Positions 15,099-23,829 of a stretch of DNA of 64,000 nucleotides are shown here, one piece after another. The stretch comes from Rhizobium tibeticum (GTDB taxonomy: Bacteria > Pseudomonadota > Alphaproteobacteria > Rhizobiales > Rhizobiaceae). Below the pieces are notes generated by a model. That model saw nothing but the letters and a program-made list of their open reading frames with translations, did not search any database and had not been told where the DNA came from. The translations under genes and the position numbers were made by a program. The stretch lies in the NCBI RefSeq assembly GCF_900110205.1, contig NZ_FOCV01000015.1:1-64000 (forward strand). Direction: 5' to 3'. Position 1 is the first letter of the stretch, and every line of letters starts with the position of its first letter.

Positions 15099-17435
15099 TC
15101 AGATGGAAAAGGTGATCGTATGCTCTCCCTTGCCGAGCCTGACTTCTTGGCCGGGCGAGACCAGGCCGCCATCCGCCGTCAGCGACTTGCGGTCCTCTGT
15201 GGCCTTCAGGCGCGCCGTCACGCCTTGCGGCAGTGAAAGGCGGCAGGTGACGGTTTTAGCCTCCAGGCTCCATCCGGCCTCGATGCGTCCGAAGCGCGTG
15301 TCATGCCACGCCGAAACGGGCGAGAGAGCGGGAAGAATCGCGGGGTCGAATGCCACTTCCTCGAAGCCGGGCTTATCTTCCAGCGGTTTTATGCCAGCCA
15401 CGTCCTCGAAGAGCCATTGGCACACGGCGCCATAGGCATAATGGTTGTAGCTGTTCATGTCGGGATCGTAGATCGTGCCATCGTCAGCGAGTGCATCCCA
15501 CCGCTCCCAAATCGAGGTCGCCCCATGCTCCACCTGGTACAGCCAGCCGGGGACTTTGCGGTTCAGGAACATCTTCTCCGCAAGATCCAGCATTCCGAGA
15601 CGCGTGAACGCCGGTAGCAAAGCGGGGGTTCCAATGAAGCCGGTTCCGATCACGCCGTCGGTCTCTTCCGAGACACGGCGAAAATAGTCGCGACCGGCCG
15701 TCTCGTACTCCGGCGCAACAAGACCGTACAAGAACGCCAAGGCCCAGGAGGTCTGGTCGTTGTGCGCGATGCGACCCGATGGTGCAAAGAACTCATGCTT
15801 GAACGCCGCCCGGATTTCCTCTGCTCGCGCATCGAGCCTGATGGCTTCAGCGCCCTTCCCGAGGATGCGGGCGATCTTTGCGGCCAGCTGCGTCGAAATA
15901 AAATGGTAAAGGGTCGCTGCACAATCGTCCGCAACCGTCGGGCGCGGCTTGCGATTGTCGCCGACAGGCTGCAGCCAGTCGCCGAAGGTGAAACCACGGT
16001 CACCCCAAACTGCCGGCGGCCGGATGAGCGGGCCGTCGGAAATGCCCCAGAGATAGTCCAACCAACCCAGCATGGCCGGAAAACACTCGTTGAGAACCGA
16101 GGCGTCGCCGTAGTGCAAATAGAGCTGCCAGGGGATGATGACGATGGCGTCACCCCAGCCCGTCGATCCCGCCCAATCGCCGCGTCCGTCGATCGGATGA
16201 AGTCGGGTCGGGTCTGGCGAAAAATGCGAGATCGCTCCATCAGCACGCTGGTCGTGCATCACATCGCGAAGATATTTTTTAAGAAAGGATTCACTATTCG
16301 CAAGCCAGCAGGCGGTGCCGGCAAAAACCTGGGCATCGCCGGTCCAACCCAGCCGCTCGTCACGCTGCGGGCAGTCGGTCGGGACCTCGATGAAATTGGA
16401 ACGCTGCGACCAGATGGTGTTCTCGACGAGCTTGTTGACCGCGGCGACGCCGCAGGTGAAACCGCCCGCGCTCATAGGCACCGAAGAGATCGGGACCATG
16501 GTGATGGCAACCAATTCAGCCCGTCCCGTCAAGGTGACGCGCGCATATCGGAACCCCATGAAGGTAAAGAGCGGCGCGTAGAGCTCTTCGCCCTCTCCGT
16601 TCAGCGTGTAGACCAGTTCGGCCCGCGCGCTTCGATAATTGCGGTTGTCGAAAAACCGGTCGGGTCCGAGCACTTCACAATGTTCAACCCGAACCTGCGC
16701 ACCCGCCTCGCCCTTTACGCGAATGCGAATATAGGCGCCGGCGTTCTGGCCAAAATCATAGACGTTTCGGCCATCCGCCTCGGCCCAGCTTGCGGTCGGC
16801 GAGCGCCCATCAAGCTCCTTGACCGCCGTCGTCTCGTGAGGAACGAGCAACCCTTTATCGAAGGCTAAGACCTCGACGCCGTGCGTGTCTTTCGGTTCGA
16901 TGCGTGCGTCGTAGTCCTCCCCGAAATAGATGCCATTGCGAGCAACCGGCGTGTAGCCGCTCTTCCAGGCCCCATCCGTCTTCAACAACGGTGCCCCGCC
17001 GACGCTCAACTCTGCAATCGCCGCCGTTTTCTCGCCCCAGCAGTTGATGATCGGGTTGGAGGCCCACATGAGCTGGCTGCGGTACCAGCCGTCGCCCAGC
17101 CAGATCTCGATGCGATTGTCGCCTGAGCACAGCAGGTCTGTGGCGTCATAGGTCTGATAGGCAATGCGGTCGTCGTAGCAGGTCCAACCAGGCGTAAGCA
17201 GATCGTCCCCCACGCGGTGTCCATTGATAAAAGCGCGGTAAAGCCCGAGCGCGGAAATGCGCAGTGTCGCCTCTGCCGGAACCTCGCCAAGCCAAAACGC
17301 ACGGGAAATAAACGTGCCTGCCGTTCCCTGGCCACCATCGCAAGACGGTGCGACCATCGACGCTGAAAACTGGAACGCAGAACCAGCAAGGCCGCTGGCC
17401 GCGGCGGCGCCGTGGTCCATTACAATCTCCATCAT
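15099..17435 (-). CDS. Alpha-L-rhamnosidase, GH78
   Basis: A 778-residue glycoside hydrolase of family 78 with N-terminal beta-sandwich domains, an (alpha/alpha)6 catalytic barrel and a C-terminal beta domain. The catalytic signature DCPQRDERLGWTGD is present; E360 in it is the presumptive general acid, and E644 in WERWD the presumptive general base. No signal peptide is seen, so it probably acts in the cytoplasm on rhamnosides brought in by the downstream ABC transporter. Start at the MMEIV ATG after GAGGAGG. It is divergent from a LacI-type gene and heads the operon. Confidence 0.88.
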   Translation of the reverse strand: MMEIVMDHGAAAASGLAGSAFQFSASMVAPSCDGGQGTAGTFISRAFWLGEVPAEATLRISALGLYRAFINGHRVGDDLLTPGWTCYDDRIAYQTYDATDLLCSGDNRIEIWLGDGWYRSQLMWASNPIINCWGEKTAAIAELSVGGAPLLKTDGAWKSGYTPVARNGIYFGEDYDARIEPKDTHGVEVLAFDKGLLVPHETTAVKELDGRSPTASWAEADGRNVYDFGQNAGAYIRIRVKGEAGAQVRVEHCEVLGPDRFFDNRNYRSARAELVYTLNGEGEELYAPLFTFMGFRYARVTLTGRAELVAITMVPISSVPMSAGGFTCGVAAVNKLVENTIWSQRSNFIEVPTDCPQRDERLGWTGDAQVFAGTACWLANSESFLKKYLRDVMHDQRADGAISHFSPDPTRLHPIDGRGDWAGSTGWGDAIVIIPWQLYLHYGDASVLNECFPAMLGWLDYLWGISDGPLIRPPAVWGDRGFTFGDWLQPVGDNRKPRPTVADDCAATLYHFISTQLAAKIARILGKGAEAIRLDARAEEIRAAFKHEFFAPSGRIAHNDQTSWALAFLYGLVAPEYETAGRDYFRRVSEETDGVIGTGFIGTPALLPAFTRLGMLDLAEKMFLNRKVPGWLYQVEHGATSIWERWDALADDGTIYDPDMNSYNHYAYGAVCQWLFEDVAGIKPLEDKPGFEEVAFDPAILPALSPVSAWHDTRFGRIEAGWSLEAKTVTCRLSLPQGVTARLKATEDRKSLTADGGLVSPGQEVRLGKGEHTITFSI

Positions 17436-17480
17436 GCAAACCTCCTCAACCGCATCCCCGTGGGGGACCAGAACGCGTCG

Positions 17481-17508
17481 TGTATATCGTTCTATGTATA
17501 TCATTCTA
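17481..17508 (-). promoter_or_regulatory. Tandem 14-bp repeat upstream of the rhamnosidase operon
   Basis: TGTATATCGTTCTA (17481-17494) is followed directly by TGTATATCATTCTA (17495-17508), 13 of 14 bases identical. It lies in the rhamnosidase promoter region between the divergent genes and is a candidate binding site for the LacI-type regulator. A simple palindrome typical of LacI operators is not obvious. Confidence 0.5.
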
Positions 17509-17517
17509 CACAAACGA

Positions 17518-17546
17518 TTGCCGCGCAAGAGTTTTATGCCTATAGT
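17518..17546 (+). promoter_or_regulatory. Predicted promoter of the LacI-type gene
   Basis: TTGCCG (17518-17523), a 17-bp spacer and TATAGT (17541-17546) match a sigma70-type promoter. The -10 box ends 28 bp before the ATG at 17575, which argues against the alternative ATG at 17536. Confidence 0.5.
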
Positions 17547-17574
17547 TTCGGGAAATCCGGAGACAGAGACGTTT

Positions 17575-18597
17575 ATGATGAAACATCAGTCAGTTAGCGC
17601 GTCACAAGACAGGATAACCATCCGCCATGTGGCAAAGGACGCCGGCGTTTCCATCGCGGCAGTCTCCAAGGTGCTGCGCAACGCCTACGGCGTCAGCGAG
17701 GTTTTGAGGAACAAGGTCGAAACCTCGATCGAGAAGTTGAACTACCGTCCGTCCGTAGCGGCACGAGGAATGCGCGGCCGCACCTACACGATTGGCGTTC
17801 TTGTGATAGAACTGTCCAATCCGTTCCTTGCTGGCGTCATCGAGAGCGCGAACGCCGCCTTGTCGGAGAGCAATTATAAATCACTTATTGGAATCGGTCG
17901 CTCGGCCAGCTCGATCGAAGCCTCCATGATTGAATCGATGATCGACAACCGGATGGACGGGGTCCTGATTACTGCTCCGCGAATATCAGGCAAGGTTTTG
18001 GAACGCTACGCCCGTCAAATCCCGATCGTTGTCATTGCGCATCACGAACCGCATGCGCAAACGTATGACACCGTCAATTCCGACGATCGGAAGGGTGCCC
18101 ATCTGGCAGTCGAGGCTGCGCTGCGTCAAGGTCATCGGGACATAGCCATGTTGAGCTATGATCTCCTGGATTCGCCGCCGTCGGTCGTCGCCGTTCAGCG
18201 CGAGACGGGCTACCTGGAGGGAATGAAGCAAGCCGGGCTGGAAGGCAAAATCATTCGGCTTCCGCCCGTCGCCGCGGATCGGAGAAGCGCGATCAAGAAC
18301 TTCCTTACGTCGCAATATCGACCCCGCGCAGTCTTCGTCTGGTCGGATCTTGACGCCGTGCCGTTGCTCAATGCGGCCAGAACCAGCGGCGTAAGGGTGC
18401 CCGAAGACCTCGCCATCATTGGGTATGACAATTCTCCCCCTTCCGCCATACCGCTTGTCGGCTTGACCAGCGTCGATCAAAACGCCGCCCAACTTGGCAG
18501 GACAGCCGGCGAGATGCTGCTCAGCCGGATCGACGGCCGCGAAAATGCCCAACACGTGCTGATCGAACCGCGTGTGGAGATGCGCGGCAGCGTATGA
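17575..18597 (+). CDS. LacI-family transcriptional regulator of the rhamnosidase operon
   Basis: A 340-residue regulator. The N-terminal helix-turn-helix and hinge (about 13-65) include ITIRHVAKDAGVSIAAVSKV, followed by a periplasmic-binding-protein-like effector domain starting YTIGVLVIELSNPFLAGV. Start at MMKHQS chosen because the upstream promoter-like sequence would exclude the longer form. Divergent from the GH78 operon, it probably represses it until a rhamnose-containing inducer binds. Confidence 0.85.
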   Translation: MMKHQSVSASQDRITIRHVAKDAGVSIAAVSKVLRNAYGVSEVLRNKVETSIEKLNYRPSVAARGMRGRTYTIGVLVIELSNPFLAGVIESANAALSESNYKSLIGIGRSASSIEASMIESMIDNRMDGVLITAPRISGKVLERYARQIPIVVIAHHEPHAQTYDTVNSDDRKGAHLAVEAALRQGHRDIAMLSYDLLDSPPSVVAVQRETGYLEGMKQAGLEGKIIRLPPVAADRRSAIKNFLTSQYRPRAVFVWSDLDAVPLLNAARTSGVRVPEDLAIIGYDNSPPSAIPLVGLTSVDQNAAQLGRTAGEMLLSRIDGRENAQHVLIEPRVEMRGSV

Positions 18598-18788
18598 TGG
18601 ATGCTATGGTTCGGGCGAATTGCCGTTCGCGTAAGTTCCGCAGACGTTCGTATCATATTGAACATAACTGGTTATTTGCCTTCACGCATTCGCGGAAATT
18701 CGCGCTGCGGGCTGACAGAGCGGTGGCCGCGGCCCTTATCTCAATGGGACCAAGACCGGTCCCAAGTCCTGGCTCTTTATGTGGACTA

Positions 18789-18990
18789 ACTCGGGGTACC
18801 CGAAGGGCAGCTATCCGCGTCTGATGTCGCTCTCCTGATCGACGACACGGCAGCGATGAAGTCCGCCGCATGGGGTCTGACGCAGATCTTGGCCGAGAAC
18901 TTTTTCCGCCGCCGGCCAGGCAACGCCAGAAGCGATGGCCCTGGCGTTCATGAAGAGTGAAGGCGCTCACCTTAAAGCTTGGATCGCACG
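18789..18990 (+). pseudogene. Degenerate N-acetylmuramidase (DUF3380)-like fragment
   Basis: One frame reads ALLIDDTAAMKSAAWGLTQI and, after a frameshift near 18900, another reads AAGQATPEAMALAFMKSEGA. Joined, they resemble the SWGLxQIMG...SEGAQL core of N-acetylmuramidase/endolysin proteins. A stop just upstream and the frameshift indicate a dead remnant, possibly of phage origin. The rest of 18598-19054 holds nothing I can identify. Confidence 0.4.
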
Positions 18991-19054
18991 TAGAGGCGCA
19001 GCTGTAGCCGGCAGCCTACGGTCGGGCATCGGTCGCGATCTCCTAAAGCCTCGC

Positions 19055-19273
19055 TCAGTGCTTTGAACTTCTGCCACGGTAAGTCGCTGGCGCTGGCAAC
19101 GCTTCGTGTGCCTTCGCCAGCGTCTCCAACCACGCAGCAAGTTCGGCCGGAACTTCCTCATTCCCGGCTTCTAGCGCTTCGATCCAAGAGAGCTCGCACT
19201 GCAGCGCCGATGCGATGTTGATTGGGGTCCATCGGATATGGAGCAGACATTCGCTAAATCGATCCGGGGTCAT
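19055..19273 (-). CDS. Small conserved protein of unknown function
   Basis: A 72-residue soluble protein beginning MTPDRFSECLLHIRWTPINI and continuing with SALQCELSWIEALEAG. It resembles small rhizobial proteins of about 70 residues that begin with an HTH-like helical segment. AGGAG lies 12 nt before the ATG. It stands alone between two decayed segments, so it is either an island of retained sequence or part of a transferred fragment. No function is assigned. Confidence 0.55.
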   Translation of the reverse strand: MTPDRFSECLLHIRWTPINIASALQCELSWIEALEAGNEEVPAELAAWLETLAKAHEALPAPATYRGRSSKH

Positions 19274-19429
19274 GGTCTACATTAGGCTCCTAGGTGGTGC
19301 ATCTGAAACGAGGTAGCCTGTCATATAGGATTCCGTCACGAGCTGATAGAGATGGGCGTCCGGAACGCCGAACGTTGCGACCATCACGTAGCGTCGAGAA
19401 GCTTCCCAATCTCCTCGATCCTACGCCTT

Positions 19430-19562
19430 GCAGGCAATGTTGGTTGGGCTGCCACAGATTTTTTTCAAAGGATCCCATGTCCTCCAGACGACCGCCGACT
19501 TGTGCACCATTGAGATCGACGCCGGCGCGGCCCATCGTGACAATGTCCAATGTCTTGGACAT
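19430..19562 (-). pseudogene. iolC: N-terminal fragment of 5-dehydro-2-deoxygluconokinase
   Basis: The frame starts MSKTLDIVTMGRAGVDLNG and continues with GGRLEDMGSFEK, the start of IolC. The sequence then shifts frame, and another frame reads SPTNIAC, also as in IolC, followed at once by a stop. The kinase domain beyond about residue 45 is gone. It lies 8 bp downstream of the IolE-like gene, so the operon probably once continued into iolC. Confidence 0.65.
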
Positions 19563-19570
19563 GTCGCTCC

Positions 19571-20500
19571 TCAGAAACCCACTGACTTGAGAAAGGCCCG
19601 GCTAGATGCCAGGTCGTCGAGAATGGAGCCGCCGTTTTGCGGATCACGCTCCTGTTCGATCGTGATGTAGCCGCCGTAGCCGGTCTCGGTCAGCAGTCGC
19701 CGAACGGCGACATAGTCGATATTGCCCCTGCCTATCGGACACATCACACCCTTGGCGCAGGCTTCGAAGAAACGGATTCGCTCGCCCATCACCTCTTCGA
19801 AAACCACCGGATCGATATCCTTGAAGTGAACGTAGTCGAGGCGCTTCCAGTATTTCCGAAGCGTTGCTGCGGGATCCATGCCGGCATAGGCAAGATGGCC
19901 GGTGTCCAGGCAAAGGCCCGCGAGGTCCGGATCGAGATCGTGAACGAGCCGCGCGAGCTCGTCGTCGAACTCGATGTAGCCGCCGGCATGGGGGTGAATG
20001 GTCGCTCGTACCCGGAACTCGTCGCGGGCGAGTTTTGCGATCGCATTGATGTTGTTCATCATTCCCGACCATTCCGCCTCTGCTAGCCGCGGCGCGCGAT
20101 CGGAATGTCCGGCGGCGTAGTCGCGCTCGTCGTGTCCCCAATCCATCACCGTTAGAAACGGTGCCGGAAAACGCTGTCCCTGGTGAGTGGTGGGTCTGGG
20201 CAGCGCCGTGATCAGCGCGCATATTTCACCAGTCTGCCGGAGGAGATTGTCTCGGTTCGACGGCGAAACGAGATCGTCGAAGATCGTGCCGGCGACGATC
20301 GCCAGTCTCCGTTCGCGAAGGGCCTCCGACATGATGGAGACGTTAAGCGGCATATAACCGTACGGACCGAGTTCGAGTCCGCCGAATCCTGCCGCCGCCG
20401 CCTCGTCGAGGACCTTCGTCCAGGAAGGGAGATTGGGATTCGAGATGTCGTCGACGCCCCAGCAGCAAGGCGCGCAGGTGACTGTGATCAGGTTGGACAT
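19571..20500 (-). CDS. IolE/MocC-like sugar isomerase or dehydratase (AP_endonuc_2 TIM barrel)
   Basis: A 309-residue xylose-isomerase-like TIM barrel. Metal-site segments are visible as ATIHPHAGG, LCLDTGHLAYAG, VHFKDID and the late YITIEQER. The layout is like inosose dehydratase (IolE) and MocC. It is the last intact gene of the leftward operon, and the iolC remnant just downstream supports an inositol-type origin. The precise reaction (inosose dehydration or epimerisation of a keto-sugar) cannot be fixed. Confidence 0.7.
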   Translation of the reverse strand: MSNLITVTCAPCCWGVDDISNPNLPSWTKVLDEAAAAGFGGLELGPYGYMPLNVSIMSEALRERRLAIVAGTIFDDLVSPSNRDNLLRQTGEICALITALPRPTTHQGQRFPAPFLTVMDWGHDERDYAAGHSDRAPRLAEAEWSGMMNNINAIAKLARDEFRVRATIHPHAGGYIEFDDELARLVHDLDPDLAGLCLDTGHLAYAGMDPAATLRKYWKRLDYVHFKDIDPVVFEEVMGERIRFFEACAKGVMCPIGRGNIDYVAVRRLLTETGYGGYITIEQERDPQNGGSILDDLASSRAFLKSVGF

Positions 20501-20535
20501 CGCCAGGCCTCATCGAAAGCGATTGGAAAAAGTGA

Positions 20536-20561
20536 GGCGCTGGCGTGTTCTCGCCAGCGCC
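20536..20561 (-). terminator. Intercistronic stem-loop
   Basis: GGCGCTGGCG (20536-20545) and CGCCAGCGCC (20552-20561) form a perfect 10-bp stem with a 6-nt loop between two isomerase genes. On the minus strand an AC-rich stretch follows and then TTTTTCC, so it may terminate part of the transcripts. Confidence 0.55.
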
Positions 20562-20567
20562 AGTCAA

Positions 20568-21509
20568 TCAGCGGCTGATCGTCGCCTGCAATGCGTCGAT
20601 CGAGGACTGGATGCCTGCCTCCGTCGACATGGTGAAGTCCTCCATCTCGAGGCTGACCCAGCCGTTGTATCCGACCATGCGCACGACGGAGAAGAATTCC
20701 TTCCACCATTGCAGGTCGTGGCCAGCGCCGACGGCTACGTAGTTCCATGTGCGATTGGCGACATCCGTGACGTCCTTCAGCTCCAGCAGGCCGTTGACGT
20801 CCGCCAGACCGCGCTCGATGCGCGTATCCTTGCCATGGCAATGATGTATCGCGGAGCCGAGAGCCCGTGCAGAAGCGATGGGGTCGGCTCCCATCCACAT
20901 GAGATGCGACGGATCGAGGTTCATCCCGACGGTTGGCCCGACCTCGTTGCGGAGACGGAACAGCGTCTCGGGGTTCCATACCAGCATCGCCGAGAAATTC
21001 TCGAGCGCATAGTTTTCGACGCCGACTTCCTTTGCGAGCTTTACGAGGTCATGCCATAGCGGAAACGCGCGGTCTTCCCACTGGTACCGGTCGCGCTCCG
21101 GCATCTCGTCCGGCCAGCTCTTGGTGTAGACAAGCCAATTGGGGACCGTGTCACCAGGGGCAGCCTCGGGGAGCCCCGACATCGTGACGATCGTCTTCAC
21201 GCCAATTTCACCCGCTAGGCGGATGGTCTGCTCCATCTCCTTGCGATGACGCTTGCCCATGTCGCCGGGATCAAGCGGATTGGCCGAGCAATTCAGAGCG
21301 GCGATCTCAAGACCGCGAGCCTCGATCTCCTTAAGCTTGGACTTGAGCAGTGCCTTGTCCTCCAGCAGCTCGTCGGCGCGGAAATGAGGAGCGCGCGACC
21401 AGCCGCCGCCTGTCATTTCAATGCCTTCGACGCCGAGCTTGACGCACTTGTCGAGCATTTCAGTGAAAGGGAGATCGCCCATTACGTCGGTGCAGATCGA
21501 TAGTTTCAT
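20568..21509 (-). CDS. Sugar phosphate isomerase/epimerase-like TIM barrel
   Basis: A 313-residue AP_endonuc_2-type protein with metal-binding segments NYALENFSAML, NLDPSHLMWMG, HHCHGKDT and a late VSLEMEDF. Start at MKLSICTD, where homologues normally start; the 50 upstream codons lack a ribosome site. It lies between the Gfo/Idh/MocA gene and the IolE-like gene, suggesting successive steps on a keto-sugar or keto-polyol. Confidence 0.75.
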   Translation of the reverse strand: MKLSICTDVMGDLPFTEMLDKCVKLGVEGIEMTGGGWSRAPHFRADELLEDKALLKSKLKEIEARGLEIAALNCSANPLDPGDMGKRHRKEMEQTIRLAGEIGVKTIVTMSGLPEAAPGDTVPNWLVYTKSWPDEMPERDRYQWEDRAFPLWHDLVKLAKEVGVENYALENFSAMLVWNPETLFRLRNEVGPTVGMNLDPSHLMWMGADPIASARALGSAIHHCHGKDTRIERGLADVNGLLELKDVTDVANRTWNYVAVGAGHDLQWWKEFFSVVRMVGYNGWVSLEMEDFTMSTEAGIQSSIDALQATISR

Positions 21510-21591
21510 GGCATGGTTTCCTGTTGGAGAAGTGTCGGGGACGCGCTCTTGGGAGTAGGTTGGAGGAAAACCGCGCGCCCCCAATTCCAGG

Positions 21592-22764
21592 TTATTTAAA
21601 GTCGACCCAGGCCGCGCCTGCGTCAGCCGAGAGGACGCAGTTTTCGAGCCAGCGGACACCCTCGGTGCCGGCGTTAATGTCGGGGTAGTGATGGTTCTTC
21701 AGGAAGGCCTCGTCACCGCGACACTTCGCATCGATCGCCTGCGCGATCCAGAGATAGATGTTGGACCAGCTATCGCCCAATCCTTCGGTGTGAAGCGCGC
21801 CCATCCGGTCGACGGCGAGGCTCTCCTCTTCAAGGTATGGCATGCCATGGTGCATGATGCGGTTCGGCTCGCCCTGGACCTCGTAGACCAATTGGTCTGG
21901 ATGGGCGTCGGACCATTCTATGGAGGCCTTCGAACCGACAAAGCGATAGCGTTGCGAGCCCATGTTCCCGGCGTTGACCGAGGACACCCAGAGTCGGCCG
22001 CGGGCGCCGTTGTCGTAATGCATCAGGACGGTCGCATGGTCTTCGAGCGGCGCGCGGGTCGGAATGAACGCCTTGCGGTCGCAAAGCAGCTTCTCGATCT
22101 TCAGATGCGGGAGTACGATTTCGGAGAGGTAGTAGAGATGCGTGCCGATATCGCCGAGGACGAAGGTAGGACCCGCCGTCTTCGGGTTGGTGCGCCACTT
22201 CACGGCCTCGCCCGCGCCCACGTCGTCGCCCGAATTGAAGCCGTGCGTGTACTGAAGGTCGACGATCCGGATATCGCCGAGCATCCCCTTCTTCACCATC
22301 GCTGCCATCTGATGAACCAGCGGGTGACCGGTGAAGCCATAGGTGACGCCGACGATCAGTCCCTTCTCATCGGCGAGCCGGGCAACCTCGTCACATTCCT
22401 CGACCGTGAAGAAGAGAGGCTTCTCGCAGATGACGTGCAGGCCGGCCTCAAGGCATGCCTTGGTGATCTCGTAGTGGGTGAAGTTCGGCGTCGCGATGGA
22501 TACGACCTCGACGCCGTCCTCGCGACCGGCCTCCCTTGCGATCAGTTCCTTGTAGTCGGCATAGCACCGGTCGGCAGCAACGCCGATCTTCGTGCCGAAG
22601 TCGCGTCCGCGTTCGGCGTCGAGATCGAATGCGCCGCAGACGAGGCGATAGGCACCGTCGCGTTGCGCGCCGGTCCTGTGCTTGTAGCCGACCTGGCCCG
22701 TCCGGCCGCCGCCAACCATGCCCCAACGCAGTGGGCGCTCTATCAGTCTTTCTCCGTTGATCAT
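21592..22764 (-). CDS. Gfo/Idh/MocA-family oxidoreductase
   Basis: A 390-residue NAD(P)-dependent dehydrogenase. The N-terminal Rossmann fold begins WGMVGGGRTGQVG; the family EKP motif is in HVICEKPLFF, and the C-terminal dimerisation/substrate domain contains FVLGDIGTHLYYL with the catalytic-type Asp/His. Members oxidise or reduce sugars and inositols. In this operon it likely generates a keto-sugar for the neighbouring TIM-barrel enzymes. Confidence 0.8.
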   Translation of the reverse strand: MINGERLIERPLRWGMVGGGRTGQVGYKHRTGAQRDGAYRLVCGAFDLDAERGRDFGTKIGVAADRCYADYKELIAREAGREDGVEVVSIATPNFTHYEITKACLEAGLHVICEKPLFFTVEECDEVARLADEKGLIVGVTYGFTGHPLVHQMAAMVKKGMLGDIRIVDLQYTHGFNSGDDVGAGEAVKWRTNPKTAGPTFVLGDIGTHLYYLSEIVLPHLKIEKLLCDRKAFIPTRAPLEDHATVLMHYDNGARGRLWVSSVNAGNMGSQRYRFVGSKASIEWSDAHPDQLVYEVQGEPNRIMHHGMPYLEEESLAVDRMGALHTEGLGDSWSNIYLWIAQAIDAKCRGDEAFLKNHHYPDINAGTEGVRWLENCVLSADAGAAWVDFK

Positions 22765-22831
22765 TTTCCGTCCTTCCAGAAATTAAAGTCTTGAGGCCGC
22801 GCGCCTTGTGCGCCGCCAGGTAGCTCGGGCG

Positions 22832-23734
22832 TCACTTCGCTGCGTACTTGTCGACGTAGCGCTGCATTTCGGTGCACATGAACTTGCCGGACTGGTCAGC
22901 CTTGTCTTCCCAGGCGAAGACGCAGGACGTCATGATGCCTTCGAAGCCGATCTCGGCGAGCGTTCCGAAAAAGTCGTCCCATGGGACTTCACCCTGTCCG
23001 ATGTTCAGATGCTGGTGAACGCGGGCATTGGTGCCGGGAGGATTGAGGATGTAACGGAGACCCGATGATGCCTTGTGATTGAAGGTATCGCCGACATGGA
23101 CGTGGGCGAGAACGTCTTTCGCCTCGCGCAGCATCGCCTTGGTGTCGTCACCGAAGTAGAACGTATGCGGCGCGCAATAGAGGAACTTGACGTTCTTGGA
23201 ATTGACTGTCCGGATGATGTCGAGCGCCGGCTGCAGCGTCTCGCACCAGTCTTCCGGATGCGGCTCGACATGGAGGTTGATGCCTTCGCGTTCGAAGATC
23301 GGAACGAGTTCCTCCATCGACCGCCACCAGGCGTCCTCGCACGCCTCGATCATCGATCCGGTGTGGCAGCAGTAGCAGGAGCCCTTGTCCGGATGCGGTC
23401 CCCGACCGAATTCGGAGTTCATCGTGTCGACGCCGAGTTCGACGGCGATCTCGATGGCGCGCTTCCAGTGCCGGACCGCCGCCTGCCGCTCAGTCTCGTC
23501 GTTGGACGCCCAACGATACATCGGCAGGAGCGACGCGATACCGACGTTGGCGTCTGAGAGCGCCTTCTTGAAGGACTTTATCCTGGACGGGAACACCCGC
23601 GGCGCCTTGAACCACTCGAGGAAGTCGGCCCGAGGGCTGAGCTCGATCCACTCATAGCCGAGTTCGGCGACTTTCGAGGGGAGTTGCTCGAGCGAAAGGT
23701 GGCGATGCATAAAGGGGTCGAGCGCGATTTTCAT
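22832..23734 (-). CDS. Sugar phosphate isomerase/epimerase-like TIM barrel
   Basis: A 300-residue AP_endonuc_2-type protein, the third of its kind in the operon. Metal-ligand segments include NLHVEPHPEDW, FLYCAPHTFYFG and LAHVHVGDT. The cysteine-rich piece GSCYCCHTGSM near 117-127 is unusual and could bind metal or be structural. It follows the ABC ATPase gene after a stem-loop and precedes the dehydrogenase. Confidence 0.75.
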   Translation of the reverse strand: MKIALDPFMHRHLSLEQLPSKVAELGYEWIELSPRADFLEWFKAPRVFPSRIKSFKKALSDANVGIASLLPMYRWASNDETERQAAVRHWKRAIEIAVELGVDTMNSEFGRGPHPDKGSCYCCHTGSMIEACEDAWWRSMEELVPIFEREGINLHVEPHPEDWCETLQPALDIIRTVNSKNVKFLYCAPHTFYFGDDTKAMLREAKDVLAHVHVGDTFNHKASSGLRYILNPPGTNARVHQHLNIGQGEVPWDDFFGTLAEIGFEGIMTSCVFAWEDKADQSGKFMCTEMQRYVDKYAAK

Positions 23735-23771
23735 GACTGTTCACCCGTGAAACGGTTGCACTTGCCAGCCC

Positions 23772-23789
23772 CACCCGCGAGGGCGGGTG
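23772..23789 (-). terminator. Intercistronic stem-loop
   Basis: CACCCGC (23772-23778) pairs with GCGGGTG (23783-23789) around GAGG, between the transporter ATPase gene and the catabolic genes of the operon. It may separate expression of the two halves. Confidence 0.45.
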
Positions 23790-23829
23790 AGCCGATGTCG
23801 TTGTCTTGTTGTGTCCGTTCGGCGGCCGG

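Noticed and set aside
15762..16868. 368-codon plus-strand frame opposite the rhamnosidase gene
   Set aside because: Antisense shadow of GH78; no domain and no ribosome site.
21688..22794. 368-codon plus-strand frame opposite the Gfo/Idh/MocA gene
   Set aside because: Shadow of a well-supported dehydrogenase; the translation has no recognisable fold.
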